From: Deltaproteobacteria bacterium
GTDB taxonomy: Bacteria; Myxococcota_A; UBA796; SXON01
Direction: 5' to 3'
DNA length: 51,437 nt
NCBI GenBank assembly: GCA_947490345.1
Contig: CANLGL010000033.1
Coordinates: 1 to 51,437, forward strand
The position numbers and the translations under genes were made by a program. Shown here piece after piece: positions 17,797 through 27,514 of this stretch. How positions within the stretch are numbered: position 1 is the first letter of the stretch; each line of letters begins with the position of its first letter. The notes below the pieces were generated by a model. That model worked only from the letters and a program-made list of their open reading frames with translations. It was not told the origin of the DNA and did no database searches.

Positions 17797-18957
17797 TCAA
17801 ACTCCGTCGAGATCGACCATTACTTTGCCCTCGCGCCGGTCGGTGCTCTTGACGAGCGCCTCCAGCGCGGCTGAAAACGGCAGGCGACTGGTGACCATGG
17901 GGAGGACGGGGAGCCTGCCGCACTCCAGGAGCCGCAGTATGCGTGGGAAGCACCCGCCGCCAACGTGGCCACGCGCACCGACGATGCCAGCCGCGTGCGT
18001 CACGAGCGCGTCCAGCAAAACCGGCGCCCGGCCTCCGGTGCGGCCCAAGTACACCATGCGCCCCCCCGGAGCGAAGCTGCGCTCGATGGCCGGCATCGTG
18101 AGGTGCGCGGCGCCCGCAGCCTCGACGATCATGTCCGCCCCCCAGCCGCCGCTCATGGTGCGAAGCACCGCCGCGGCGTCGATGCGGAGCGGATCGTAGA
18201 CGAGGTCCGCCCCGAGCTGGACGGCGAGATCGCGACGCTCGGCCACTGGATCGAAGGCGGCGATGCCGGCCGCGCCCGCAGCCCGGGCCAACGCAACCGC
18301 GCCGAGCCCAATCGGTCCGCACCCAAAGACCCCCACCCAAGCGCCCGGCAAAAATCCACCTGCCGAGACGAACATTCCGTTGTAGGCACACCCGATGGGC
18401 TCGACCAGGGCGGCCAGGTCCAAGGCAGTCTCGGCGCTTCCGACCCGCTCGGCCAGGCGGTCCAGCCGCCACAAAAAACGCTCTTTCGCCACGATGTACT
18501 CGGCGAATGCGCCGGGTGCCGAGAAGCCGACCATCTCCAGTCGCCCGCACTGATTGGGACGACCCACCCGGCACGCTTCACACGCGCCGCAGCCGATCAT
18601 CCCCTCCGCCACGACGAGATCCCCCACACGCAGGTCGACCACGCCGGCCCCGAGCGCCACGACCTCGCCGCTGTACTCGTGGCCGATCACGCACGGGAGG
18701 CGAGCCGGGCCCGAAAAGAGCGGGTAACCGTCGGCATCCGTCTCGTAGCAGTGGGTGTCGCTGCCGCAGACTCCGCACCGACGCACCTTCAGCACGACCT
18801 CCCCGTGGCCCGGCGTGGGTTCCGCCACGGTCTCCCAGGCGAAAGTCGGCCGCTGCCAGACCAGATTGGCGGGCGCCTTCTGCTCCGCCGTCTGCTGGGA
18901 TGACGGCAGAAACCCTGCGCGCGGCGCCCACTCCCCTCGCATGACGACCGCCTTCAT
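17797..18957 (-). CDS. Zinc-dependent medium-chain alcohol/polyol dehydrogenase
   Basis: This is a 386-residue protein. The catalytic zinc ligands are C64 (CGVCGSD), H93 and E94 (GHEYSGEV). The structural zinc loop has four cysteines, C123, C126, C129 and C137. The Rossmann fold begins at GVFGCGPIGLGA. The long insertion before the catalytic domain (residues 10-40) and the overall motif order recall zinc dehydrogenases acting on inositol-type polyols (scyllo-inosose/threonine dehydrogenase-like), but the substrate cannot be fixed from sequence. The start lies seven bases after the stop of the upstream CorC-type gene. It is probably a soluble cytoplasmic oxidoreductase using NAD(P). Confidence 0.92.
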   Translation of the reverse strand: MKAVVMRGEWAPRAGFLPSSQQTAEQKAPANLVWQRPTFAWETVAEPTPGHGEVVLKVRRCGVCGSDTHCYETDADGYPLFSGPARLPCVIGHEYSGEVVALGAGVVDLRVGDLVVAEGMIGCGACEACRVGRPNQCGRLEMVGFSAPGAFAEYIVAKERFLWRLDRLAERVGSAETALDLAALVEPIGCAYNGMFVSAGGFLPGAWVGVFGCGPIGLGAVALARAAGAAGIAAFDPVAERRDLAVQLGADLVYDPLRIDAAAVLRTMSGGWGADMIVEAAGAAHLTMPAIERSFAPGGRMVYLGRTGGRAPVLLDALVTHAAGIVGARGHVGGGCFPRILRLLECGRLPVLPMVTSRLPFSAALEALVKSTDRREGKVMVDLDGV

Positions 18958-18964
18958 CGCGGCC

Positions 18965-20197
18965 TCACGCGGGGGGTCCGGTGAGACACACCTCGAGGAT
19001 CGCGCGTTCGTTGGCCTTGGTCACTTCGAGCGCCCAGCCCGCGTGAACGACCTTCTCGCCGACCGCCGGCACGTGACCGAGTCGCGACAATAGATACCCG
19101 GCCAGGGTTTCGTAGTCGCCCTCGGGCAGCTCGAACCCGGTGATCGCCAACAGGGCCTCACCCTCCACGCGAGCGCTGGCGATCCAGGCGGTTTCGCCAG
19201 ATCGCCGCACCAGCGGACGGCGCCGATCGAACTCGTCCTCGATGTCGCCTACCAACTCCTCAAGGATGTCCTCGATCGAGATGAGCCCCACGCCGCCGCC
19301 ATATTCATCCACCACAAGCGCGATTCGCTGACGACGACGACGCAGGTCTACGAAGAGCTGGTCGACCCGCTTGGTCTCCGGCGCGTACACCAGGTCGGTG
19401 TGCATGATCGTGCTGACCGGCGCTTGGTTGTCGGGCGCGAACATCAGATCGGCGTGCATCACCACCCCTACGATGCGGTCCACGCGCTTGCGATAGACGA
19501 CGAGTCGCGAGAACCCGCTCTCGATCGCGGTCGCGACCGCCTCACCGACAGTTGCCGTCTCCGGGACGCCAACCACCTCGATGAGCGGAACCATCGCATC
19601 CCGCACGCTGGTTTCGCTGAAGTTGAAGACGCGTAGGATCATCTCGCGCTCCTCCGCCCGGATGTCGCCCGTCGGCGAATTGTCGAGGAGGAGTTGGATG
19701 TCTTCCCGCCGCACCGCGTCGGCCTCGCCCTTGACGCCCAGGACCCGGTACAAAAGCGCCGTGAAGCGGTCGAGGAGCCAGAGCACCGGCGTCAGCAGTC
19801 GGGAAACGAGGAGCAGCGGCACCACGAGGCGGGGCGCCCACGCCGTCGAGAACTGGTGGAAGACCGACTTGGGGATCAGCTCGCAGGCGATCACCGTCAC
19901 AATCGGCAGGACGGCGGCCACGACGAGCGAGGGCCGATCGGTGAACCGCCCAACCAGGTTGGTGGCGATGGTGGTCCCGGCAACGCTGGAAACGGCGACG
20001 CCAGCCAGGCAGGTTCCCACCAGGCGCGTCGGGTTCTTCAGCATCGCCAGTACCCGGCCCGCTGCCGCATCGCCGCCGTCCGCCCGCGCCCTCAACAGCA
20101 GTCGGTCGGCGCCCATCAGCGCGATCTCGCTGCCCGAGAAAAAGGCCTGCCCGGCGAGACACACCGCCATCAACAGCAGTCCGGATTCGAGGGTCAC
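18965..20197 (-). CDS. CorC/CNNM-family membrane protein (DUF21-CBS-CorC), second copy
   Basis: This is a 410-residue protein. An N-terminal DUF21 transmembrane domain (about 1-175; FFSGSEIALMGADR motif) is followed by a CBS pair (about 200-320; FSRLVVYRKRVDRIVGVV, LVVDEYGGGVGLISIEDILEELVGDI) and a C-terminal CorC_HlyC domain (330-405; LPEGDYETLAGYLL). Family members take part in magnesium/cobalt homeostasis. Its ATG overlaps the stop of its paralogue by four bases. The two tandem paralogues may form a heteromer. Confidence 0.93.
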   Translation of the reverse strand: MTLESGLLLMAVCLAGQAFFSGSEIALMGADRLLLRARADGGDAAAGRVLAMLKNPTRLVGTCLAGVAVSSVAGTTIATNLVGRFTDRPSLVVAAVLPIVTVIACELIPKSVFHQFSTAWAPRLVVPLLLVSRLLTPVLWLLDRFTALLYRVLGVKGEADAVRREDIQLLLDNSPTGDIRAEEREMILRVFNFSETSVRDAMVPLIEVVGVPETATVGEAVATAIESGFSRLVVYRKRVDRIVGVVMHADLMFAPDNQAPVSTIMHTDLVYAPETKRVDQLFVDLRRRRQRIALVVDEYGGGVGLISIEDILEELVGDIEDEFDRRRPLVRRSGETAWIASARVEGEALLAITGFELPEGDYETLAGYLLSRLGHVPAVGEKVVHAGWALEVTKANERAILEVCLTGPPA

Positions 20198-21444
20198 GGC
20201 GACACCGGGCCGGGCTGCTCGGCAGCCACCGTCACGCGCACCTCGGTAATACGACGGCCATCCAGCCCCGACACCACGAAGTGCAGCCCCTTCCAGTCGA
20301 CCTCGTCGCCCTCTTCGGGGGCGCGGGCGAGCAGGTGAAAGACGAAGCCTGCGACGGTCGTGTACTCGCCTTCGGGGAGCTCGCGGTCAAAACGTGTCCA
20401 GAAGTCGTCGACGTCCATGGCCGCCCGCACGACGTAGGTTCCGGGGCCCACCTCGGTCACATCGCGCTCTTCAGAGTCGGTCTCGTCCAGTAGCTCCCCC
20501 ACCAGCTCGCGCAGCAGATCGTCGAGGGTCACCAGGCCCACGCAGGAGCCGTGCTCGTCGACCACCAGCGCCATGTGGATGTTCTTCTGACGAAACTCAC
20601 GGAGCAGGTCCTGTGCCCGCTTGGACGGCGGCACGTACATTGCCGAGTGGAGGAGCTTCTGGAGCTGGCGGGCGTTGGGCGGCGGGCCGCCGCGGACGCG
20701 GAGCAGGTCCTTGACCAGCAGCACGCCGACGATGTTCTCGGGCTGGCCATGCCAGACCGGCACCCGGCTGTACTGCGCGTCCTTGAGTCCCGCGAGCAAC
20801 TCGGGCCACGGCATGGCCACCGACACCGCGTAGATGTCGGGCCGGGGCGTCATCACGCGCGACACGGGCAGATCTCCGAACTCGAAGACGCGGTGGATGA
20901 TCTCCTGCTCCATCGGCTGGATGACCCCGGTCTGCAGCCCTTGATCGATGAGCGTACGGAGCTGGACCTCCTGGAGCCGATCGCCCTCCAAAACCGGCTG
21001 CACCCCGAAGACACGCAGCACGAAGTCAGCGAAGCGGGTCAGGACGTAGCGGACCGGGCTCACCAGCTCGTTCCAGAAGGACAACGGACGGGCGACCACC
21101 CGCGCCGCGCGCCGCGCGAAGCGGATGCCGAGCGTCTTGGGAACCACGTCGCCGAAGAACACCAGACACGGCGCCACCACCAAGATGCTGAGCCACGGCC
21201 ACTGGGGGTACAGCTCGACCGCCACCTGCGCCGCCACCGCGGAAAGCGCGATGTTGGCGACCTCGTTGCCCATCAGGATGGCCGCGAGCACACGTCGTGG
21301 ACTCGCGAGCAAATGGCGCACGGTCTCCCCCAAGGACCGATCCTCCTTGAGCGCCTCCCGATCGACATGCTGCAGCGAGAAAAGCGCTGCCTCACTCATC
21401 GAGAAGAACGCCGACACGCCGAGGAGCAGCACGAGGAAGATCAC
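20194..21444 (-). CDS. CorC/CNNM-family membrane protein (DUF21-CBS-CorC), first copy
   Basis: This is a 416-residue protein if started at GTG 21444. The DUF21 region opens with FFSMSEAALFSLQHVDREAL, then come transmembrane segments to about 180, two CBS motifs (YSRVPVWHGQPENIVGVLLVKDLL split over about 245-265, and ALVVDEHGSCVGLVTLDDLL), and a CorC_HlyC domain (LPEGEYTTVAGFVF). The open frame continues upstream over thiL, but that extension is Arg/Pro-rich and non-coding in character. A CTG overlapping the thiL TGA (21459) would give MSPALATVIFLV and is a plausible non-standard alternative. It precedes its paralogue with a four-base overlap. Confidence 0.9.
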   Translation of the reverse strand: MIFLVLLLGVSAFFSMSEAALFSLQHVDREALKEDRSLGETVRHLLASPRRVLAAILMGNEVANIALSAVAAQVAVELYPQWPWLSILVVAPCLVFFGDVVPKTLGIRFARRAARVVARPLSFWNELVSPVRYVLTRFADFVLRVFGVQPVLEGDRLQEVQLRTLIDQGLQTGVIQPMEQEIIHRVFEFGDLPVSRVMTPRPDIYAVSVAMPWPELLAGLKDAQYSRVPVWHGQPENIVGVLLVKDLLRVRGGPPPNARQLQKLLHSAMYVPPSKRAQDLLREFRQKNIHMALVVDEHGSCVGLVTLDDLLRELVGELLDETDSEERDVTEVGPGTYVVRAAMDVDDFWTRFDRELPEGEYTTVAGFVFHLLARAPEEGDEVDWKGLHFVVSGLDGRRITEVRVTVAAEQPGPVSP

Positions 21445-21461
21445 GGTGGCAAGAGCGGGAC

Positions 21462-22391
21462 TCAGTGAAGGTCTCCAGAGAAATGATCGAAGCGAGGGGC
21501 CGGCCAGCAAGCATGGCCGACAAGCAGGGGAAGGGCGTCGCCGGTGATGGCGCCTACGCGGGTGACGGTGAGCCCGTGCCGCGCCGCACCGGAGCATATC
21601 GCGACGGCCGATGCGGGGTCGGCGGTGAAGCAAAGCTCATAGTCCTCGCCGAACGCGACCGATTCCGCCAATGGGCGCCCGCCAGGCAGCAGCTGAGGGT
21701 CGATTCTGGCCCCCACCGCCGACGCCCTGCACAGGCGAGCGAGGTCCCGCGCCAACCCATCGGACAGGTCAATCATCGCGGTAACAAGGCCAGACTCCGC
21801 CAGTGACGCGCCGAACTCCACCGGCGGCTCCGGTCGGCGCAGCCATGCCATTGCGTCCGCTCCAGGCGTGGTTCGCAATAGCGCCTCAGCGCTCCGTCCG
21901 AGCTGTCCCGTCACCCACACGTCGTCGCCCACCCGGGCGGTGGACCGCATCACCGGCGACGCCGCACGGCCAACGACCGTGAGCGTCAACACGCGTGCGT
22001 GCATGGCGCGGGTGGTGTCGCCTCCGACCAACGGCAACCGCCAGTGCCGCAGCGCTGCGTCCAGCCCGGTCACGAAGGCCTGCCACCAGGCGCGGTCCAG
22101 CGGGGCGGGAAGCGTGGCCGCGAGCGTCGCCCAGCGCGGCCGCGCGCCCATCGCCGCGAGGTCCGACACGTTGACCGCGACGAGCTTCCAGCCCACGTCA
22201 GCCGGCGCCAAGCGGTGGTCCCAATGCACCCCCTCCACCATCGTGTCGGTGGTCACGACCTCCCCGGCGCCTACCAACGCCGCGTCATCGCCTACGCCGA
22301 AGCCCCCCTGCGTCGCCCCGCCGAGCGCGCGGACCGTCTCCACGACGAAGGCCTCGTCCGGGTCCTCCTCGGTGGCCTGCCTACTGGCCAT
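21462..22391 (-). CDS. thiL: Thiamine-monophosphate kinase
   Basis: This is a 309-residue protein that phosphorylates thiamine monophosphate to the active cofactor thiamine diphosphate. PurM/ThiL-type ATP- and Mg-binding motifs are present: GVGDDAALV near 33, TTDTMVEGVHW near 47, NVSDLAAMGARP near 75, LVGGDTTRA near 120 and MIDLSDGLARDL near 208. The start is ATG 22391 (GTG 22394 directly before it is possible). It overlaps the end of the upstream LpoA-like gene by 11 bp. The first CorC-type gene follows after about 17 bp. Confidence 0.96.
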   Translation of the reverse strand: MASRQATEEDPDEAFVVETVRALGGATQGGFGVGDDAALVGAGEVVTTDTMVEGVHWDHRLAPADVGWKLVAVNVSDLAAMGARPRWATLAATLPAPLDRAWWQAFVTGLDAALRHWRLPLVGGDTTRAMHARVLTLTVVGRAASPVMRSTARVGDDVWVTGQLGRSAEALLRTTPGADAMAWLRRPEPPVEFGASLAESGLVTAMIDLSDGLARDLARLCRASAVGARIDPQLLPGGRPLAESVAFGEDYELCFTADPASAVAICSGAARHGLTVTRVGAITGDALPLLVGHACWPAPRFDHFSGDLH

Positions 22392-24264
22392 CACCCGCCG
22401 GCGCGTAAAGCGGCGCTACCCCGCCTCCGCGGACGGTAAGCAGCGTCCAGTCACGACGCGCCGTTCGCTCCGGCGTGAAACCGTGCAGGCCGCTGACGGG
22501 GTCGACCACCTCGACCGCGAGGAGGTTCTGGGCGACGTCGGGGCCCTCCGCCTTGAGCGCGGCGGCCGCCACCCGCAACGCGTCGTAGCCGACGGCCTCG
22601 ACAACGCTCGGCTCCCCTTTCTCCTCGTCCTTCCAGCGCCCCACGAAGTCGCGCACCTCGGACCGACCATCGCCCGACCAGAACGCATCCACGAAAAGCG
22701 AGTCGTGAACGTAGTCGCCGCCGCGTCGGGGCCATTCAGGATTGTTCCATGCGTTGAGCCCGATCAGGCCCAGCGGGACGTCGTCCCGGCGCGGTCGGAA
22801 CCCGCCGATGGGAAACTCCTCGAACGCGAGCGCCGAGGCCAGGAGCGCGGCGCGTTGGTATCCGTCCGGAACGAAGATGGCGTCGTAGTCAATGGTAGGC
22901 GGCAACGTGGCCTTTTTAGGGTCGCCCCCATTGCGCTTGACCGCCTGCTGCACCGAGTAGTACTCGCCCGATCGTGCCTTGTAGTCCTTCTTCCCCAGCA
23001 CCTTGGCAACCGAACGGAAGTCGGTGGCCGTGGGCTCGTAGTCGACCTTCGCCGCCACCGCGCCGCCGCGCGCCTCGACCAGCGTCTGGAACGCGCGCGC
23101 GGCCCCCTCGCCGAAGGGCGTCTTTGGGTGGAGAATCGCGAAACGACCCCAGCCGCGCGCCCCCATCACGTCGTCGAGCAAGACCGATATTTGCTCGGAG
23201 ACGGAAGGGTACGGCCGAAAGATCTGGTCCCCGACGCCAAGCGCCTCATCCGCGCTGGAAAACGGCAACATGGGCGTGTGGAGCGCCTGAGCGGTCGGCG
23301 CACAACCGAGTGTCTCGTCCCGCGTGAGCGGCCCCAAGACAAGGGCAGCCCCTGACTCCAAGACCGCCTTTTCGACCGCCTTCTGACAGCCGTCGGCCGT
23401 ACCGCCGGAGTCCTGTACGACCAGGTCGACGCCGCCCGCGACCCGCGCCGCGAGCTGAATCGCGTCCCGGATTTGCCCCCCGGGGAGCGCGTACTCTCCC
23501 GTCAGTGGCAACACTACCGCGATCACGTTGCGACGAACCGGGGTGCCGCGAATGGCGCGGTCCAGGGCGTACGTGGCCTCCCGCAGAAACGGCGAGTCAG
23601 GGAACTCCACCGCGAAACGCTCGGCATGGGTCTTGAGCTCCGCAAACCGCGCCCCGACGATGTCCTGGCGAATCAGCTCGATGGCGGCCATGTCGGCCGG
23701 ACGTCCGTCGGCGGCGGGCTTCGCCACCGACGCCACGGGACCGAGCTGCTTGCGAAGCGCATCCACTGCCGAGGCGATGCGTCGTGCCTCGCGGGTGCCT
23801 CGCGCCGAGGCATCGGCCCGCCGCAGGGCGTCTCGGGCCTTGACTGCGTCGTTCGCGCCGGCGCGAGCTTGTGCCACCAGGAGCCAACGGTCCGCGTTGA
23901 GCGTGCCGGGAACGCCCGCTTCGGTGATGAGCTCCAGCGTGGCGAGCGTGTTGCCGCTGGCGGCGCCCTGCGCGTTGAGTACTGCCAAGCCCACCTTGGC
24001 GGGTTCCCGAGCAGGATGGGTCGCGAAGTCGGCTGCGATCCTAGTGAAGACATCACGCGCCGGACCGTGATCGCCAGCCAGCCGCCGGTACTCGGCGCCG
24101 TACAGGAGCAGCCACGGCAGCTCGTCAGCAAGCGCGGCGACCTGCGCCTCCTCGAGGAGGGTGGCGGCGGCGCGTGCGTCGGCCGCTTCGGCGGCCTTCT
24201 TCACGATGGCCGGAGGCCCGGACGCCCCAAACGCAAGCGCGGCGGCGAGGAATAGGGCGATCAT
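22381..24264 (-). CDS. Periplasmic LpoA-like penicillin-binding-protein activator
   Basis: This is a 627-residue protein. ATG 24264 begins a signal peptide (MIALFLAAALAFGASG) and shares four bases with the dnaJ stop (ATGA), which fixes the start. Residues 20-220 are helical TPR-like repeats. Residues about 245-610 form a type I periplasmic-binding fold (NVIAVVLPLTGEYALPGGQ; QDSGGTADGCQKAVEKAV; ALVLGPLTRDETLGCA; PYPSVSEQI; FVPDGYQRAALLASAL). This order (TPR then periplasmic-binding fold) matches LpoA, the outer-membrane activator of PBP1a. No lipobox cysteine follows the signal, so it is probably soluble rather than lipidated. A role in ligand binding is possible instead. Confidence 0.85.
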   Translation of the reverse strand: MIALFLAAALAFGASGPPAIVKKAAEAADARAAATLLEEAQVAALADELPWLLLYGAEYRRLAGDHGPARDVFTRIAADFATHPAREPAKVGLAVLNAQGAASGNTLATLELITEAGVPGTLNADRWLLVAQARAGANDAVKARDALRRADASARGTREARRIASAVDALRKQLGPVASVAKPAADGRPADMAAIELIRQDIVGARFAELKTHAERFAVEFPDSPFLREATYALDRAIRGTPVRRNVIAVVLPLTGEYALPGGQIRDAIQLAARVAGGVDLVVQDSGGTADGCQKAVEKAVLESGAALVLGPLTRDETLGCAPTAQALHTPMLPFSSADEALGVGDQIFRPYPSVSEQISVLLDDVMGARGWGRFAILHPKTPFGEGAARAFQTLVEARGGAVAAKVDYEPTATDFRSVAKVLGKKDYKARSGEYYSVQQAVKRNGGDPKKATLPPTIDYDAIFVPDGYQRAALLASALAFEEFPIGGFRPRRDDVPLGLIGLNAWNNPEWPRRGGDYVHDSLFVDAFWSGDGRSEVRDFVGRWKDEEKGEPSVVEAVGYDALRVAAAALKAEGPDVAQNLLAVEVVDPVSGLHGFTPERTARRDWTLLTVRGGGVAPLYAPAGDGQ

Positions 24265-25343
24265 GGTTGACGCTCGCGGAGCGCGTCGATCCATGCCCGC
24301 TTTTTGGGATGAGCGGCGGCGCCGGCCCGTCGAGCGAACTCTTCCAGGGCGGCGCGCGCGTCGGCGTCCAACCCGCCTGGAACCTCCACGACGAGGCGCG
24401 CGTGCAGATCACCGCGACCGGCGCCATCCGGAGCCGGGAGCCCCCGCCCCGCCAGCCGGAACGCCTTGCCGGACGCGGTCCCCGCCGGCACCCTGATATT
24501 GGTTGACCCGTCCAGTGTCGGCACGATCACCTCAGCCCCCAGCGCCGCCTCAGCGAACGTGATCGGCACCTCGCAGAGCAGGTCGTTCCCGCGGCGACGG
24601 AAAAGGGCGTGATCTTCGACATCAATGAGCACCAGCAGATCCCCCGCTGGACCCGTGCTTCCAGACACCCCGGGACCGTCGTTTCCCTTCCCCCGCAGCT
24701 TCAACTTCTGACCCGTGGCCACGCCAGCTGGGACCTTGACCTTGAGGGTCTCCTCCGACAGGGTCCGCCCCTCGCCAGCGCACCGCGCGCACTGTCCCCC
24801 CGAGCGGTAGCCGCGCCCGGCGCAGAACGCGCAATCATTCCGCAGAAAGCGCCGCGTGGCCGACTTGCCGGTGCCCTTGCACTCCGGGCACGGCTTGCGA
24901 CCCTCCATCGCTGCGCCCGCGCCGGCACAGTCGCGACAGGTCACGGTTCGCTGGATGCGGACGCTGCGCTCGACGCCGCTGGCGGCCTCTTCGAGCTTCA
25001 ACTGCACGGTGTACTTGATGTCCTCCCCGCGATCTCCCGGGCGCTTCCGCCCAAAGAGGCCGCCGAGCGCGTCGAGGAACATCTCGTTGACGTCCTCGGG
25101 ACGCGGCGGCTTGCCATCGTGGGTATACAGCGCCCCCAGACGGTCGAAGCGCGCCCGTTTTTCGGGATCGCCCAACACGTCCCAGGCCTCAGCCACCTCC
25201 CGAAAGCGGCGTTCTGCATCGACATCCCCCGGATTTCGGTCGGGATGCCAGCGCAATGCCAGCGCACGAAAGGCCTTCTTGACCTCGTCGGGGCCGGCGG
25301 CCCGGGGCACGCCCAGAGTGGCGTAGTAGTCTCGACGGGCCAA
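24261..25343 (-). CDS. dnaJ: Chaperone DnaJ
   Basis: This is a 360-residue Hsp40 co-chaperone. The J-domain lies at about 1-70 with the HPD motif in LRWHPDRNPG. The Gly/Phe region is short (GGLFGRKRPGDRG). The zinc-binding centre has four CxxCxGxG-type repeats (CRDCAGAG, CPECKGTG, CAFCAGRG, CARCAGEG), and two C-terminal substrate-binding beta domains are present. The start is a TTG at 25343 preceded by a perfect AGGAGG at 6-nt spacing; no ATG or GTG fits the domain start, so the RBS decides it. It stimulates ATP hydrolysis by the DnaK encoded 11 bp upstream. Confidence 0.95.
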   Translation of the reverse strand: MARRDYYATLGVPRAAGPDEVKKAFRALALRWHPDRNPGDVDAERRFREVAEAWDVLGDPEKRARFDRLGALYTHDGKPPRPEDVNEMFLDALGGLFGRKRPGDRGEDIKYTVQLKLEEAASGVERSVRIQRTVTCRDCAGAGAAMEGRKPCPECKGTGKSATRRFLRNDCAFCAGRGYRSGGQCARCAGEGRTLSEETLKVKVPAGVATGQKLKLRGKGNDGPGVSGSTGPAGDLLVLIDVEDHALFRRRGNDLLCEVPITFAEAALGAEVIVPTLDGSTNIRVPAGTASGKAFRLAGRGLPAPDGAGRGDLHARLVVEVPGGLDADARAALEEFARRAGAAAHPKKRAWIDALRERQP

Positions 25344-25349
25344 TCCGGT

Positions 25350-25355
25350 CCTCCT
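25350..25355 (-). promoter_or_regulatory. Perfect Shine-Dalgarno (AGGAGG) for dnaJ
   Basis: The minus-strand hexamer AGGAGG lies six bases before the TTG at 25343 and partly overlaps the dnaK stop codon region. It identifies the TTG as the dnaJ start and is compatible with translational coupling to dnaK. Confidence 0.8.
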
Positions 25356-27244
25356 CAGGCCTCGTCGTCGACGATATCCTCGTCGATGGACATCTCCGGT
25401 GCGACGTAGCCGCCACCGCCAAGCATCGCCTGATCCGAGCGGGCGGAGGCGTAGATGCTCTCCGACAAGCGCTGCGCGGCCAAGGCGAGGCGCTCGCGAG
25501 CGCGGCCGAGCGCATCGCAATTCGCGGAGTCCAGCACCGACTCGGCGCCGTGCACGGCCTCACGAATGTGAAGGGCATCGTCGGAAGAGACGCTGGCAGC
25601 GTACTCCTCGAGCCCGCGCCGCGTCGCATAGATCAGCCCGTCGAGCTGATTGCGCTCCTCCGCCAGGGCACGGCGGTCACGGTCACGGGCGCGGTGGGCC
25701 TCCGCCTCTACGATCATCTGCTCGATGTCGTCCCCAGTCAGACCGCTGCTGCTCACGATGCGCGTGCTCTGCTGGCGGCCCGTACCCTTGTCCTTGGCGT
25801 GGACGTTGAGCAGCCCGTTGCTGTCGAGCTCAAAGGTGACCTCGATTTCCGGGACACCGCGCGCCACCGGCGGGAGCCCGCGCATCTCCAAGATGCCGAG
25901 CGAGCGGTTGCCATCGACCATCTCGCGCTCGCCCTGAACGATGTGCACCCGCACCATGTCCTGGTTGTCCAGCGCCGTCGTGAACACCTTGCTCTTGCGG
26001 CAGGGAATCGTGGTGTTTCGGACGATGATCGGCTCGAACATACCGCCCGCGGTCTCGATGCCGAGCGAAAGCGGGGTGACGTCGAGCAAGAGGACGTCCT
26101 TTACCTCCCCTTTGAGCACGCTTCCTTGGATCGCCGCGCCCACCGCCACGACCTCGTCGGGGTTGATGCCGCGGTCCGGCTGCATCCCGAAAATCTCGGC
26201 GACCTTTTCCTGGACCCGAGGCATGCGCGTCATTCCCCCGACCAGAAGCACCGCGTTGAGCTCCTTCGCCTTGAGTCGGGCGTCCTTGAGCGCGGCGCGA
26301 CAGGGAGCATCCAGCCGATCGATGAGGTCGCCGACGAGCGCCTCGAGTTGGCCGCGGGACAGGCTCGCCATCAAGTGCTGGGGGCCGTCGCCAGTCACGG
26401 AGAGAAAGGGAAGATGAATCTCAGTTTCGGTTACGGTCGAGAGCTCGTGCTTGGCCTTTTCGGCCGCCTCCCTCACGCGCTGCAGCCCCACCGCATCGCC
26501 AGATAGATCGACGCCCGTTTCGGTCTTGAACTGCTCCATGAGCCAGGTGACGACGCGATCGTCGAAGTCGTCGCCGCCGAGGAAGGTGTCGCCGTTGGTC
26601 GAACGAACCTCGAAGACGCCGTTGTCGATTTCCAGGACGGAGATGTCGAACGTGCCGCCGCCGAGATCGAAGACGGCGACGCGCTCATGGTTTTTCTTCC
26701 CGAGCCCATAGGCGAGCGCGGCTGCCGTCGGCTCGTTGATGATGCGGAGCACGTCGAGCCCGGCGATGCGGCCCGCGTCGCGCGTCGCGGCGCGTTGGGC
26801 GTCATTGAAGTAGGCAGGCACGGTGATCACCGCCTCAGTGACCGCCTCGCCCAGGTAAGCCTCGGCCGTTTGCTTCATTCGGTCGAGCACCATCGCCGCG
26901 ATCTGTTGCGGCGAATACTCGACGCCGCCGATGTCGATCCACGCATCCCCGCCCGGCGCCTCGCAAATCGAGTAGGCCACCATGCTTCGCGCGCGCTGAA
27001 CCTCCTCGTCCTGGTAACGACGCCCTATCAGCCGCTTCGCAGAATGCACGGTCCGAGTGGCGTTCGTCACCGCCTGCCGTCGCGCGATCGCCCCAACAAT
27101 GCGATCCCCCTCCCGCGGAAAGGCAACGACCGAGGGGGTGGTGCGGGTGCCCTCGTCGTTGGGAATCACCAGCGGTTCTCCGCCTTCCATAACGGATACA
27201 CACGAGTTTGTCGTGCCCAGATCAATACCAATCACCTTGCCCAT
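25355..27244 (-). CDS. dnaK: Chaperone DnaK (Hsp70)
   Basis: This is a 629-residue protein of normal length. It starts [16 protein letters not shown] at ATG 27244; the longer open frame upstream is non-coding. Nucleotide-binding motifs: [42 protein letters not shown] and [10 protein letters not shown]. The linker [15 protein letters not shown] is canonical and the substrate domain and the helical lid ([16 protein letters not shown] onward) are present. The end ([12 protein letters not shown]) is acidic but lacks the EEVD-like or Gly/Asp-rich tail of E. coli DnaK. Genes for its partners GrpE and DnaJ flank it. Upstream lies a 270-bp gap with structured repeats instead of a CIRCE element. Confidence 0.97.
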   Translation of the reverse strand: MGKVIGIDLGTTNSCVSVMEGGEPLVIPNDEGTRTTPSVVAFPREGDRIVGAIARRQAVTNATRTVHSAKRLIGRRYQDEEVQRARSMVAYSICEAPGGDAWIDIGGVEYSPQQIAAMVLDRMKQTAEAYLGEAVTEAVITVPAYFNDAQRAATRDAGRIAGLDVLRIINEPTAAALAYGLGKKNHERVAVFDLGGGTFDISVLEIDNGVFEVRSTNGDTFLGGDDFDDRVVTWLMEQFKTETGVDLSGDAVGLQRVREAAEKAKHELSTVTETEIHLPFLSVTGDGPQHLMASLSRGQLEALVGDLIDRLDAPCRAALKDARLKAKELNAVLLVGGMTRMPRVQEKVAEIFGMQPDRGINPDEVVAVGAAIQGSVLKGEVKDVLLLDVTPLSLGIETAGGMFEPIIVRNTTIPCRKSKVFTTALDNQDMVRVHIVQGEREMVDGNRSLGILEMRGLPPVARGVPEIEVTFELDSNGLLNVHAKDKGTGRQQSTRIVSSSGLTGDDIEQMIVEAEAHRARDRDRRALAEERNQLDGLIYATRRGLEEYAASVSSDDALHIREAVHGAESVLDSANCDALGRARERLALAAQRLSESIYASARSDQAMLGGGGYVAPEMSIDEDIVDDEA

Positions 27245-27291
27245 GCGCGCGTCCCTCAACCGGTGGCGAATGCTATCACTCTTCTTTGCTT

Positions 27292-27511
27292 GGGGGGGAG
27301 CGGCCGCGGCGGCCTCTCCCCCTATCGCGCCATCCCCTTCGGCCTCCAACCTGCGGTTTCCGGCCTGCGGCGCACGGCGCGCTGAATAGCGCGCCGTGCG
27401 TGGCGCTGTCCCCCTCTCCCGGCAGTCCACCAGGCGTTGCCCAGCGAGCGTAGAGAGGCCGCGGCGGCCTCTCCACTTCCGGCGCCATCCCCTTCGGCAA
27501 CCTTCTGGCGG
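27292..27511. repeat. Structured intergenic repeats between grpE and dnaK
   Basis: The 27245-27514 gap has no gene. Hairpin 1 has stem GGGGGAG (27294-27300) / CTCCCCC (27316-27322). Hairpin 2 is a perfect 13-bp stem (27371-27383 / 27388-27400) with loop GAAT. Hairpin 3 has stem GAGAGGCC (27453-27460) / GGCCTCTC (27466-27473). The segment after hairpin 1 (27311-27354) is repeated after hairpin 3 (27466-27511), sharing the core CGCCATCCCCTTCGGC. The first part also resembles 39845-39960. Being transcribed between grpE and dnaK, these hairpins could attenuate, process or stabilise the chaperone mRNA. Confidence 0.8.
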
Positions 27512-27514
27512 AGC

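Noticed and set aside
20551..21468. 305-residue plus-strand frame with many His/Arg/Asp
   Set aside because: It is antisense to a CorC/CNNM-type gene with recognisable domains.
27245..27514. CIRCE or HrcA operator upstream of dnaK
   Set aside because: The TTAGCACTC-N9-GAGTGCTAA pattern is absent; the hairpins have different sequence.
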